This document shows positions 1-14,530 of a DNA stretch of 64,000 nucleotides, piece after piece. The translations under genes were made by a program, and so were the position numbers. Position 1 is the first letter of the stretch, and each line of letters opens with the position of its first letter. Source of the DNA: Desmodus rotundus. Lineage: Eukaryota; Chordata; Mammalia; Chiroptera; Phyllostomidae. The DNA is taken from positions 11,809,082 through 11,873,081 of the forward strand of contig NC_071397.1 in NCBI RefSeq assembly GCF_022682495.2, in the 5' to 3' direction. Under the pieces are notes generated by a model, which made no database searches, was not told where the DNA came from, and saw only the letters and a program-made list of their open reading frames with translations.

Positions 1-3697
<3,697 letters not shown>

Positions 3698-3875
3698 GAG
3701 GGTCAGACTCAGGTTTGAATCCTAGCTCATACACGTACAGGACAAGTTTCTTCATTCTCTGAAACTTAGTTCTATTGTTTTTAAAATAGGGATATATTTC
3801 TCTCTTAGGGTCACTGTGAGGATTCAATAAGATGCTTTATGTAACATGCTTAGGACAGGCCTGCCACACACCGCA
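3698..3875 (+). repeat. MIR SINE fragment
   Basis: The order of landmarks follows the MIR consensus: a GGTTTGAATCC-like B-box region, then the loss-of-consensus 'ttcattctctgaaac...aaaataggga' core, then a 'gaggattcaataagatg' tail. It is strongly diverged, as expected for a mammal-wide repeat. Confidence 0.75.
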
Positions 3876-4054
3876 GACTACAGCTGACCTTAGGAAGCTA
3901 AAACTGGTTTGTAAAAATTGTATGTCTCTATGTAATTTGCGGGCAAGCCCTGGCTGAAATATATTAACTAGATTAAAATCTAAATTTTTTGTGCAGTATT
4001 GCTTGCTTTATGAGATGGAGCGCCACAGAGCATATTTAAAATAAAACCCTTTGC

Positions 4055-4152
4055 AGTGAGTTAATGTCCACAGGCATTCGTGAAGCACTTATTGCCGTAC
4101 CTGGCACAGGCAAGCATCAGTCCATGTCTGCCGTTGTCATCATTACCATTCC
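4055..4152 (+). repeat. MIR SINE 3' fragment
   Basis: It matches the MIR 3' part: 'gagttaatgtccacaggca', 'cctggcacaggcaagca' and a degenerate 'ttgtcatcattaccat' end. It is diverged and short. Confidence 0.6.
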
Positions 4153-7100
4153 GTAGATTTATCCCGGATACTTACAGAGCTAAAAAGGATGGGGAGCCGT
4201 TCACACACCATGTCAATAAAACCCCGAAAGAAAACAACTAATCAGTTATAACGTTGGACAATAGAAAATGTTAAGTGACACTTACACGTAAGAGAACATA
4301 GGAATAAAAGCAACCAGAAAGACCTTTCAGAAGGATGTGCTCCTACAGAAATTCTACTTCATCCTGAAGGACCATGCCAAAGAAAGACCCTGATCTAATC
4401 GACTGAAAGACTTTCAGAGATCCAGTTCTACAGCTTCCTTTTTTGGGTAGCTTGCCTTCTGAGTAATTTTTCAAGCGTGGCTACAAATGCTGGAACTTAA
4501 TGAATTACAGTAATGGCAATGATATTACGGTATATAGTTCCTATAGTCTCCCTCAATTCTGTAGGGAAGCAAGGTGTAAATAAAAGAATATTCCTAATGG
4601 TATGTCACCCACCATCTCTACTGCAACAAAAGATGCAAAACCAGATGTCTTCAAGTTCATAGCTGCAATACAAAGTTCAGGAGATATTTTCTTAAGCTTG
4701 GACAGCCTTAGATATTATAACAAGAACAATAGCAGCCAGTAGAGGTTAATGACTGATCAGTAAATTATTGCTGTGTAACTGACTGATAGGGTCCACCTCG
4801 TTAGAAGGAGGCGTGACAGTGCGGAAACAGCCCTGTAGGGACCTGTCCCCCTTCCACACCATCCTCTCTGTGGGAGCTGTGGCCTCAGCACATAGTAATC
4901 TGTATTTAAGTAGCAGCCCCGATCCTGGGTGATCTTACACATTATCTCATTTTATCATATATGGTCCTAAAAGAATATTCACTATACAGAGGTAGCCAAG
5001 TTACAGAGCAAGGTGTGGCAAGGTGAGGACCAGTAAACCCGACCACAACCCAACCACAGCGTGTCTTTATCATCGTAATGCTATCGCCCATGGAGGTTTT
5101 GATGTTCAAAGCACTCGTGAGGTTTGCCGTAAAGATTATAATTACTTTTCTGGAGCTCACTACAAAATACTGTGTAAATAAGTAATTACTGACTTTCAAG
5201 ATGCATTTTATGTAATTATCCTACTATGAAAAGAAGCACAACTGTTTATTGAGCCTGATTATTTGACGTATGGGTCAGATTAGGAGCTATTGTTGGCCTG
5301 CTCAAGGAGAGCACACTTAGGTTGTGAATAACCCCTCCCCTGTCCCACCCATCTGTGGGAAGTGGCTCAGGCTAACCTAAGTCACTCTGGCATCCATGAG
5401 GTAGAAGGGATTTACACAGGCATTTTTTTCTGTGGTTTTTGTCATTGTACCCATGGATCCCTCTGATGCTTTCTGGGGGTCTCTGGGAGACGTGGGATAC
5501 AGGAGTTAGGGATGCAAGGGAAGGGTTCTATTCGTTTTCTGCCTCAGTTACTCTTGGAGAGGCCAGTACATGTATGGGTGATTTTTCTCTGTGTGTGTAG
5601 GTCTTTCCTACATGAGACAGTTCAGAACTGTAATCGTCTTGAAGAATGTTTTTTTTTTTTTCCATTTAAGCAAATAGTCTTGAATTTCTTTCAAAATATT
5701 TGAATATCAAAAAAAATCCACTTAATCAGCTACACAGGACATTTGAGATGTCTCCGTTTTTATGACTCTTAGTCACTAAACTATAATATTTTCAAAGGTC
5801 AGAATAGGCATTAGTGTAATAAATAAAATTACTAACATTATTTTATTACCACCACCACATCTAGAAATTGCCAGTGGAAAAAAACCCCATTTGATCATTA
5901 AAGGTATATATGGAGGATGGTTTCATGTAATTTAAAAATTGGTGGCATTTATAAAGTTCATTGTTCAATGGCCCTTGTAACTGAGTTTCTACCACGTCCT
6001 CTGAGTCAAGGTTTGCAAGCAGCAGCTGCAGTTACGTGGTGCATTGCTGCGGACGGTTTTCCAGCAGGGCCACACTTCATTCCTAGGCGGCAGTGACACC
6101 TGAAGAGAGGTTAAAAGGAAAACTCCAGCAATTTGTACTAATAAACCAGAAGGTTGAAGCCAGTACAATCGAACAGTAGAACATCTACTTTTTAGTACAG
6201 AACCATCCCTTTGTTAAGAGCCACCTGTTTGGCAGACGCACCTCTACCACGGCAGCCACAGGCGAGTGATTCAGTTGAACAGGAGCCACTTTTAGTTTGA
6301 AGACGTTCTATGTTTGAGGCCACAGAAGGGGAAGATATTACATTTAATGGACCCTAAAGAAAGGCGAGCCCTGTGTTACCAGTTGAATGTTCAATATTCT
6401 CCTGTGTTATATCAACAACTGTGATGATTTGTTGGGTTATTTTTGCATTCTGTAAGTTGAACTTCATCTTGCTTTCTCGAACAATAGGCTATCTTCTGAC
6501 ATGAGCAGAGGGTGTTTTTATTTTATTGCAGTGGGTCCAGGCTCAGGGCATACCTGGACCTTGGTTTGCTGTAACCTTTGAGTTACTGGTGCTGAGGACC
6601 CAAGAAGTGGTCTCCATTCCTGCTAGGTCAGTAGGGGACAGTGTGCCCAGCTCACAAAGTGGACTAAATTTGGCTGTACGACTAGTTCCTGTTATTTGTA
6701 GTTAGACTGAGGTACCAAAGCTCAGAATGAAATTTGTGTACATGGCTTGCCTTTGATTTTGTCCATAGCTCTTGTCAGATGTTTCTGTGAGGATTTATTT
6801 TTGATGCGTGTATAATCACGCACACATGGAGAAAAGATTTAGTAGTGGAAGGACCTGTGGTTATGCAGGGATGGCAAAGACATGGTTATAAATTTTATTG
6901 AAAGATTTGCTGCGATCCCTTTCTTTTCTTAAAAGAAAACCTGGGAGCTTGCAGCTCACTTCACCAAAAGTACTGAAGTTAAATTTGTAATGACACAGTG
7001 GCTTCTGTGGTCCCCTGGGATCCGAGAAAAGGGGGGAGGCATTCTAGCTGAAGGAACCCGAGTTTTAGTTTCATTTTGTCACTAAAGATTCTAGGCACTG

Positions 7101-7354
7101 TTCTCAGCTATGTCAGCGAACTTACTGTGCCTCAGTGGCCTCTGTGAGTGAGTTACTCAAAAGTGCCCATCCACCTGTCTCAGAGGCTCTGCCAGGAGGA
7201 GGGTGGTGTCTGGCCAGGGATTTGTTGTTCTTAGGACTTTTAGGAAAGAAAGCTTGCCTTCCTGAATAAATGCTTGTAAAAAACTAAGTTATGTCATTAG
7301 CGTCAAAAGAGTAGAAACATACCACTATATAAATTTATTTTTAAATTAATACGT
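4153..7354. other. Intronic stretch without recognised features
   Basis: No gene is visible. It is AT-rich sequence with short T-runs (for example at 5650-5661). A possible further MIR remnant at about 4930-5040 is too weak to call. Confidence 0.5.
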
Positions 7355-7860
7355 TATTTTTTTTAGAGCAGTCTTAGGTTTACAGGAAAATCGAGTGCTA
7401 TGTTCACCCCCCTCCCACCTTCAGTTATTATTAACATCTTGCATTTGTTACAATTGATAAACCAATGTTGGCACATTATCGTTAACCACAGTTTACATGG
7501 AGATTCACTCTCAGTGTTGTGCACTCCTATGGGCTTTGCCAAAAGCGCTAAATGCCGTGTATGTGTCATTACAGAGTCATACAGAACAGTTGCATCGCTC
7601 TACAAAGGCCGTGTGCTCGCCTGCTCGTCCCTCCCCATCTGCCCCCACAGCACTGATCTTGTCCCTGCCTCTACATTATTACCTTTTCCAGGTTGTCATG
7701 TAATTGGAATCACATAGCATGTAGAGTTTTCAGACTGGTTTCTTTCTCTAAGCAATGTGCTATTAAAGCTTCCTCTTTGTCTTTTCATAGCGTGATAGCT
7801 CATTTCCTTTTACCACTGAAAATTCCATTATAGGGATGTTCTGATATTTTTAAAAACATC
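7355..7860 (-). repeat. Old L1 (L1M-type) 3' fragment, antisense
   Basis: The + strand reads as the reverse complement of an L1M 3' region: 'agagcagtcttaggtttacag', 'ttacaattgataaaccaatg', 'gtcatgtaattggaatcacat' and 'gtcttttcatagcgtgatagc' occur in consensus order. The orientation is therefore antisense to RUNX2. There are many small indels and no reading frame. Confidence 0.75.
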
Positions 7861-8329
7861 AAAACCGTTCTCACTGAACTTAGGAATACCACCACACCAT
7901 TTCCCTTCGTCGCTGACTTTGTCAGTGGTATTTCCTTTTAGAAAGTATTTCGTGCATTCCTTCCTGGACAAACACTTCTCTGCCACAGCAGTTGTCACCA
8001 AATGGTCCAGACAATGGCTCTCCGTATCTTTGGTCCATTTTTAAATTCAATTGTTTCTTTAGTTTTGCCCGTAGACGAATTGCTAAACATTTACCATTAG
8101 GTGGTCATTCATGCCAATTCAAGAACAGAACAGACCCAGCTAAAAATCAACAATCCATTTATGTGGCTACTTAGCTGCCTTCTCAAATATTCAACTCTCC
8201 TAGGCAAAGGATGTTCCCTTTCTCTTAGGGATGCCTGGAGCTCCTTCAGTATGCCGTGCTGTCTCCCACTTCCATGCCGGTCCACTTGTCTGCATCGTGG
8301 GGCACGGCCCTGATGGTCCTTCTCCAACA

Positions 8330-8812
8330 TCCCTTTCCCACCTGCCACTGTCCTCCACTTTCCTCATATTACTCTTTCCTCTACATGCATCCATTTCTCA
8401 TCTGCACATTGGGCACACCTCTAATGTGTACATATCTTCCTTTATCATAATTTGATTATATGCCTTTCCACTTTTATAGGGGGTAAGCTTCTCAAGGACC
8501 GTGACTGTGTCTTACATATTCGAATTTTTGTTTATTTTTTAGAGAGGGGAGGAGAGGGAGAAAGAGAGAGACAGAAACATCAATGTGTGGTTGCCTCTCA
8601 TACACCCCCCACCAGGAACCTGGTCCAAGACCCAGGCATGTGCCCTGACTGGGAATTGAACCAGCGACCCTCTAGTTCACAGGCTGGCACTCAATCTACT
8701 GAGCCACACCAGCCAGGGCATGTGTCTTACCTATTACTGAATCCTTACAACCTAGCACAGTTTTTAGCACATAGTAGGTGCTCAATAAATGGTTATTGAA
8801 ACAAATATTAGA
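8330..8812 (+). repeat. L2 LINE 3' end, split by a SINE
   Basis: The typical L2 3' end is seen in two parts. Before the SINE comes 'gtaagcttctcaaggaccgtg', and after it comes 'cctagcacagtttttagcac' followed by an 'aataaatggttattga' terminus. The SINE at 8521-8720 interrupts it. The 5' limit is uncertain. Confidence 0.7.
8506..8735 (-). repeat. Ves-type bat SINE with target-site duplication
   Basis: A tRNA-derived SINE lies on the minus strand. Read on +, a T-rich tail and a 'gagaggg' purine tract lead to 'catcaatgtgtggttgcctc', then the B-box complement near 'gggaattgaaccagcgac', then the A-box end 'gagccacaccagccagggc'. It is flanked by 15-bp direct repeats, 8506-8520 (tgtgtcttacatatt) and 8721-8735 (tgtgtcttacctatt), differing at one base. 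The family is characteristic of yangochiropteran bats. It is inserted into an L2 element. Confidence 0.93.
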
Positions 8813-8890
8813 AAGAAGGTGGAAAAAAGGGAAGATAAGCATGTAGAAGAAAAAGGGAAGGAAAAAGGGAAAAAGAAGAAAGAAGATTTT
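8810..8890 (+). repeat. Purine-rich (GA/A) low-complexity tract
   Basis: It is almost pure A and G, made of repeated 'aaaagggaa' units, and directly follows the L2 terminus. It probably grew from the terminal repeat of that element. Confidence 0.7.
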
Positions 8891-11879
8891 GTTCACCTGG
8901 AACAACAAAGACAGGGCAAAACGAGAGAAACTTTTGTTGGTGATAAGACAGGAAATAGCACAGTAAGAGTGCGCATAAGCAGTATGTATTTTTATCTCCA
9001 AGTCTTTTTGCAATGTGTTTCATATTTAGAGCACATATCAAGACTACATCTGTTTCCAGAACTTGCTGCTAACAGTTAGTAATAATGCCAAAACATACTT
9101 TAGGTCCAGCTTGAAACCAAATGATCAAATAGAACTTTTTATTTCTAATTTAGAGTCTGACATTAATTATAGCCATCATGTAATAAAGTGTCAAAGTCTT
9201 TTCGGAGAAAATGATAGAAATTACCTTAACTAGGCTGTAAACCGAAGCAAAACTATTCCCCTAAAACAAAGCAAAAGATCTGGTTTTGACAATTGTCATT
9301 TCTCAGAAAGGCTTACCTTCTTCAGGCTGAATTTTTCCTAGATTCCCCATTCATCTCCCCTTCCCACTCAGCGGTCCCTGGGCATGCCGCAGTGTGTCAG
9401 CGCCCTTGTTAGCGCCAGAACCCAGAACGGAGCTCCTTTGTTCTTGGCCTCCGTTGATGCAGGCGGGAGTGGCCTCGGTTCCTTGGTAACCATGTTTTAG
9501 TTTTTTCCAGTTAGCCACCTCTGTCCAGCTGCATTTCTTCCGTCTTTTACTTGTACGGATTTTTTTTAGTTCCAAGTGTGATAATTTATAGTTATTCCTG
9601 TTAACTTTATCTTATTTAATTCAGGTAAGAGTCTCTGCCTCTCAGGAACTTTTTGGATGTTTATAATGTCACCCAATATATCAGAGGCCTCTTTCATTCC
9701 TTCCTACCTGGAAGGAATTCATTTCAATCATTTCAAGTCAGTTCAACAAACACTTGGTATATACTTAAAATGAGCTTAGGTAGGCAATGAATAAAAGTGA
9801 ATAGAGGACATTGTCTCTGCCCTCAGGAAACTTTTAGTCTCCCTTAGGAGATGACATACTCCAAATATGACACAGTCAGTCACAGTCACACTCTGGTAAC
9901 AGCCTGTCTAGGTGCCAGAATATGCAAATCACGCTCAGGATTTTAGTGAAACGAGATCTCTTTTGCTCCTCGGCATAACCGACGTAAAGCCTTCTCCTTT
10001 AGGAAATTAAAAACAAAAATCGGTTCCATTCTGCTCAGATTATACTTCAGTCTGAGTTGCTTCAAAAGTTACATGTTTCAACTGAAGGAAAATTATACTT
10101 GTTGACATGTGTGGTTTCATAATGTTTCGTAAGATAGGACAAAAATATATAAGGTCTTATCTTGCCCCAGCAAGCTGGAAAGCTCCTTTAGGCGAAGGGC
10201 CTGGACTTGTAATCCTCCACTATCTCTCGGTGTAACTCCTCCTTTCATGCTCTGCCTGTAGATGCTCATGGGGAGAACTCAGCATGGGGAGCTGAGCAAG
10301 GGCTACCCAACCTCAGTGCGGCGGGCTCCAGGATTCCTTATGCCCGGACGGTCGTTAGGAAGGGGCTCCTAGGTCCAGAAGTGGGACTGCATAGGAGACA
10401 AATGACAATTGCCATCCACCTGAATTTCATATTCCACTCCACAATTACATTCCTAGCAAGTTATTATATCATAAAATTCCTGACTCTCTTTAGAGGAAGC
10501 AACACTGTCAGCTCTATGCTGTAACACACCTGTGCACATGTGCACGTACTCGCCTCGTCATCACATGAGCATGAATATACTCGCACAGATAAAGAGTCCT
10601 GGCAGGCCCGTTATTTGGGATCTTAATAAATATCAGCTAAGGTACCACTTGCTTTTTCAAGAAAAACAGGACCGTTGAAACCCCCAAGTCTTAGTACCAT
10701 TTTGGGTTTTCGCTGAGCACTGATTTCTGAGGGAACGGTGATTGGTCCCTGCCGGTGGGAAAAGAAGTGAGAAGCTGCATGATTGTTTGCAGTTGGTGTT
10801 TAGGTTTGTTAATGCACCGAAATGGTTCTAAAGGGAAACCTAGGAAGACATATTGGAAAGAGGTGACTGAACATGTAAAAAGCTTCTCTTATAATTCAAA
10901 TCCTATATGAGAAAATGCAAATGATAGCACTTTAATTTTAATTGTTCCAAGTATTTTTTTGGAGTATTTCAAAGTCATTTTCAGACTCCTTTTATTTTTG
11001 GTTTGTTTTCTTAAAACACCAACAGGAAGGCACGTTATTGAACTGAGTTAGAATTTAATGACTTGTTCTGGGGCAGGTCTAGGAACCCATTTGACTGTAC
11101 TGTCTCGATGATCATTTCTGACGTGATTCTTAAGAACTGTATAAATCTCTAAATCCATGATAGTAATGTAAATTGAAATAAAATACTGCTCAGGCAGCAT
11201 TTCCCTGAATATCTCAAAGGATGTCTTCAGCAGGAAGGCGCCCTATATTTGCCAGAGAGATCCTGGCCTGAAGTGACCAACTTAGCAACGTGGCAACCAA
11301 GCATGGCAGACTAGAATAAGACCAGTGCTTCTGAACCCAAGGTTCACCGCTCTTTCCGCAACCAAAGCAGTCACCGTTCTAGCTCCCCGTGGTAATTAGT
11401 AATACCGCGGTGGTTAATGGAATAATAACAACAAATATCATGATGGTTATGAACTTTCTGCCCTGTGCCAAGGAGGGCAGTGATTCATGATAAATCAATA
11501 AGAAGCCCATTGATGTGGCCACAATAAACTCATGCATAATTAAGAAGAACCTTCTCTAAATAAAAACTACAAAGGAAATAAAAACAGACTTGGAAAAGAA
11601 AAAGCATCTGAATAGTGTCGTGGCACTCATCATTAAAAAAACAAACCTTGTAAGCTCCCACACCGCGCCAGAGGAAAACAGTGCATTCTCAGTGTTGTTT
11701 AAAAGTGCAGTGGAATATTGACCAAAAGGTTCCAAAAAGGAAAGAGTTTGACCCTCAGACGGTTAACAGGGAAAGTTAAAGTTCTTTCTGACTTTAAAGG
11801 TTGGTAGGAGTCACAGGTACTGCACCTTGGAAGCAGCAGTTGGGTCTTGGCTTTTCATTCCCTCTGACGCCCTCCGTCT
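8891..11879. other. Intronic stretch, one L2 remnant
   Basis: No gene is seen. A diverged L2 3' fragment in + orientation lies at about 9735-9850 ('aacaaacacttggtatatac', then 'gtctctgccctcaggaaac'). An octamer-like ATGCAAAT is at 9922-9929. The rest is unremarkable AT-rich sequence. Confidence 0.5.
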
Positions 11880-12180
11880 TTCAATCAGTACATTCAGACC
11901 ATTGACATTGAAAATGATTATTGATAGAGTTGGATTAATATCTACCATATTTCTTACTGTTTTCTCTTAATTGCCCATGTTCTTTATCCTACTTTTTCTT
12001 TTACTCTTTTTCTTTTGTGGTTTTAATTGAGGGTTTTATATGATTCCATTTTCTCTCCTTTGTTAGCACATCAGTTATACTTCTTTTTTAACCCTGTTTT
12101 AGTGGTTGCCTCAGAGTTTGCAATGTATATTTGCTACTCCAAGTCTATATTCAGTAACACCATACCATATCACAGGTAGT
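11880..12180 (-). repeat. Old L1 fragment, copy A
   Basis: The + strand matches the reverse complement of mammalian L1 internal sequence: 'accattgacattgaaaatga' followed by 'gattattgatagagttggat', then 'tgattccattttctctcctt', then 'gtggttgcctcagagtttgc'. No frame survives. The first about 60 bp recur at 12488-12552. Confidence 0.65.
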
Positions 12181-12204
12181 ATGAATGCCTTATAAACATC
12201 CGTG

Positions 12205-12555
12205 TGTAGGTTTTGTGTGGACAGAAGTTTTCACCTCCTTGGGGTAAATGCCAAGGAGTGCACCCACTGGATTACATAGTAAAAGTATATTTAGTTTGGT
12301 AAAAAACTGTCTCCCAAAGTGGCTGTACCATTCTGCATTCCCACCAGCAATTAGTGAGCTTTCTTATTGCTCTGCATTATCTTTGTGTCTTTATTTAAAG
12401 TGGTTTTCTTGTAGACAACATACAGTTGGGTCTTCTTTTGTGGTGTGGTGAGGAAGAAACATTCAGGCTGAGATCTAACAATCTGTGTCTCAATTAGTGC
12501 ATTAAGCTATTGACATCCAAAGTGATTATTGATATAGTTGGATTAATATCCCTTT
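12205..12555 (-). repeat. Old L1 fragment, copy B
   Basis: It contains the antisense L1 landmarks 'ccaaagtggctgtaccattc' and 'tgcattcccaccagcaat', then 'cttgtagacaacatacagtt', and ends with the same 'gattattgatatagttggat' motif seen in copy A. The repeated motif means either two separate insertions or a local duplication. Confidence 0.65.
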
Positions 12556-12784
12556 AAGGGTTAGTCAAGCCTCAGATAATCTCTCTAATCCAGCAAATGA
12601 TTGGAGCTTTTAAATTGTGACATGCATCTCAAAATGAACCCAACACTGATTAAATAGCAGTTGCTCGATACAATTGTGTTACCTAATTTTGTTTATCAGA
12701 AAACATTTCTTCCAAATCTCAGGCGTGTGGCACAGTGACTAAACACTCCGAATTGTTGGCATTGTGTTGGAAATAGTACTTGGT

Positions 12785-12932
12785 TGGGAACTGAGAAACC
12801 TGTCATCTACTTTTGACATTCTGAGCAGCTCACGTAACTTCTATGTGTCTTAGTTTCCTCATTTGTAAAATGAGTTATTGGTCCAGATATTCTCTAAAGT
12901 ACGTCATAAAGCTTTGAACTTCTGTGAATCTA
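12785..12932 (+). repeat. MIR-family SINE fragment
   Basis: It shows 'cttagtttcctcatttgtaa' followed by 'tggtccagatattctctaaa', the tail variant in which the MIR-like core is followed by a degraded 'ggactagatgatctctaagg' sequence. The same family, in the opposite orientation, appears to underlie RUNX2 exon 7. Confidence 0.7.
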
Positions 12933-13222
12933 AAATAAGGCCTGAAAGGATGAGTTTTATCATAGAAAGCTTCAGTAATCAACACATCAGAAAACCAGAT
13001 ACTTATTCTGAATAAATTCTCATTTATAATAAGATAAAGGCTATTATGGTATTTGACTTATGAACTAAATTAATAGGAACATCTACTATAGATGTCAAGA
13101 AAAGCTAGTCTTGTACTTCAGTTGATTCTGAAGAGAAGCAACCTAAGATCGGGTTAATTAATGCCAAAGAACTATGCATTTAAACCTTGACCACAACTGA
13201 ACTTCTGTTCAAGGTGAAGCCT

Positions 13223-13246
<24 letters not shown>
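13223..13246 (+). repeat. (TG)12 microsatellite
   Basis: An uninterrupted TG dinucleotide run, followed by a short (GA)n. Confidence 0.97.
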
Positions 13247-13254
<8 letters not shown>

Positions 13255-13699
13255 GATGCAGACAGGTTTAAGAACCCCAGCTTTAGTTTAATATCAGGGA
13301 ATTTTATTTTATTGGCATTTTACATGCCCTTGTGTGGTTTTATGTAACTGACCTGTTACACCATTTTTACCTGGGAAGGGTTATAATGAAGTGTAATTCA
13401 TCTAACTGGAGAAACGAGAATCTTACAAGCTAAAGGTTACTAAAACAAAAGAACCGGTGAACTCTGTTAATAATAGAGTAAATGGGGTCAGAGGACCAGA
13501 TTTGCTATGGTAGATAATGTAGACATAGTTCGAGAAAATATGATTAGAATGACCACGATTCTGTTAGTGGAACATTGCTATCAAAATATCATTGGTATTT
13601 TATGACCACATGGTAAAAATCTTCATGAGTACCAATTATTACCAAATAATACAAATTATTAATACAAATTATTAATATGAAATTACCTCATTTAATTGC

Positions 13700-14530
13700 G
13701 ACTGTTCTAGCCACTGGAGATAGAGCAAGGACACGGAAAGGCTCAGGGAGCTTTTTCTACTGGCCATGGTGTCGTGGCGAGACACAGTCTTTGCAGCCAG
13801 ACTCCCTGTCTTCAAATCCAGGCTTCTGCACTCACTAGCTTTGTGGGCTTGGGTATGTTACTTCGCTTGTCTGCACCACAATTTCTTCACCTGTAAAATG
13901 GGCTAATAATAATAATACTGCCAACCTGTTATGAAGACTAAAGGGTAGTTAATATATGTAAAGCCCGTAGAATAATGCCTGGTACTCAATACATGTCAGC
14001 TGTTACTGGGGAGGGATAGGCATTTGAAGATAAGAAAGTATGATCCAGGGTAGGGGTACATACTGTAAAAAAGGTAAAATTGTGTGATGTGATGAGAAAG
14101 AAACATTTAAGCTGAGGACTAAGTAGCAAGAAGGAGGTAGTCCTATGAAGATCATTCTAGGCAGTGGGGAAGGCCAGTGCAAGGGCCCTGCGGTGGGGAG
14201 AACAGTGCTGGGTAGCTGGGTTGAAGCAGAGAGATAGCCTGCTCCAGGTCACACAGGGCCTCTGCTGGTCAGGATTAGATGTTTGGATTTGCTGGCATAT
14301 GCAGTGAAACCACTGGCAGATTTTAGGCTGGGCCATGATATAAATGGATTTCTATTTTCAAAAGATCACTCTGGCTATTCGAGAGAGAATTGTGCAAGAG
14401 GATGAGGGAGGCGGCAGGAGTGTGACCAGGCAGCTGTGGCAGGCACCTGGGTGAGACAGTGGCGCCTTGTGCCTGCCTGCAGGTGGTGGGGCTGGAGACT
14501 ATTGGAGAGGGTATTTGGTCTGTATCATCC
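13700..14530 (+). repeat. L2 LINE fragment interrupted by a MIR
   Basis: The L2-like 5' part is at 13700-13768 ('tagccactggagatagagca'). The sequence resumes after about 14012 with typical L2 3' phrases ('gcagtggggaaggccagtgc', then 'aaaagatcactctggctatt'). The MIR at 13770-14010 separates the two. Limits are approximate. Confidence 0.6.
13770..14010 (+). repeat. MIR SINE, near full length
   Basis: It reads through most of the MIR consensus in order: 'cttcaaatccaggcttctgc', 'cttgtctgcaccacaatttc', 'cacctgtaaaatgggctaat', a short AAT run, 'atgaagactaaagggtagtt' and 'taatgcctggtactcaatac'. Confidence 0.85.

Noticed and set aside
8640..8720. tRNA-like A and B boxes on the minus strand as a tRNA gene
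   Set aside because: The boxes belong to a SINE with target-site duplications and a tail; the same boxes recur in four other copies and no tRNA cloverleaf is complete.
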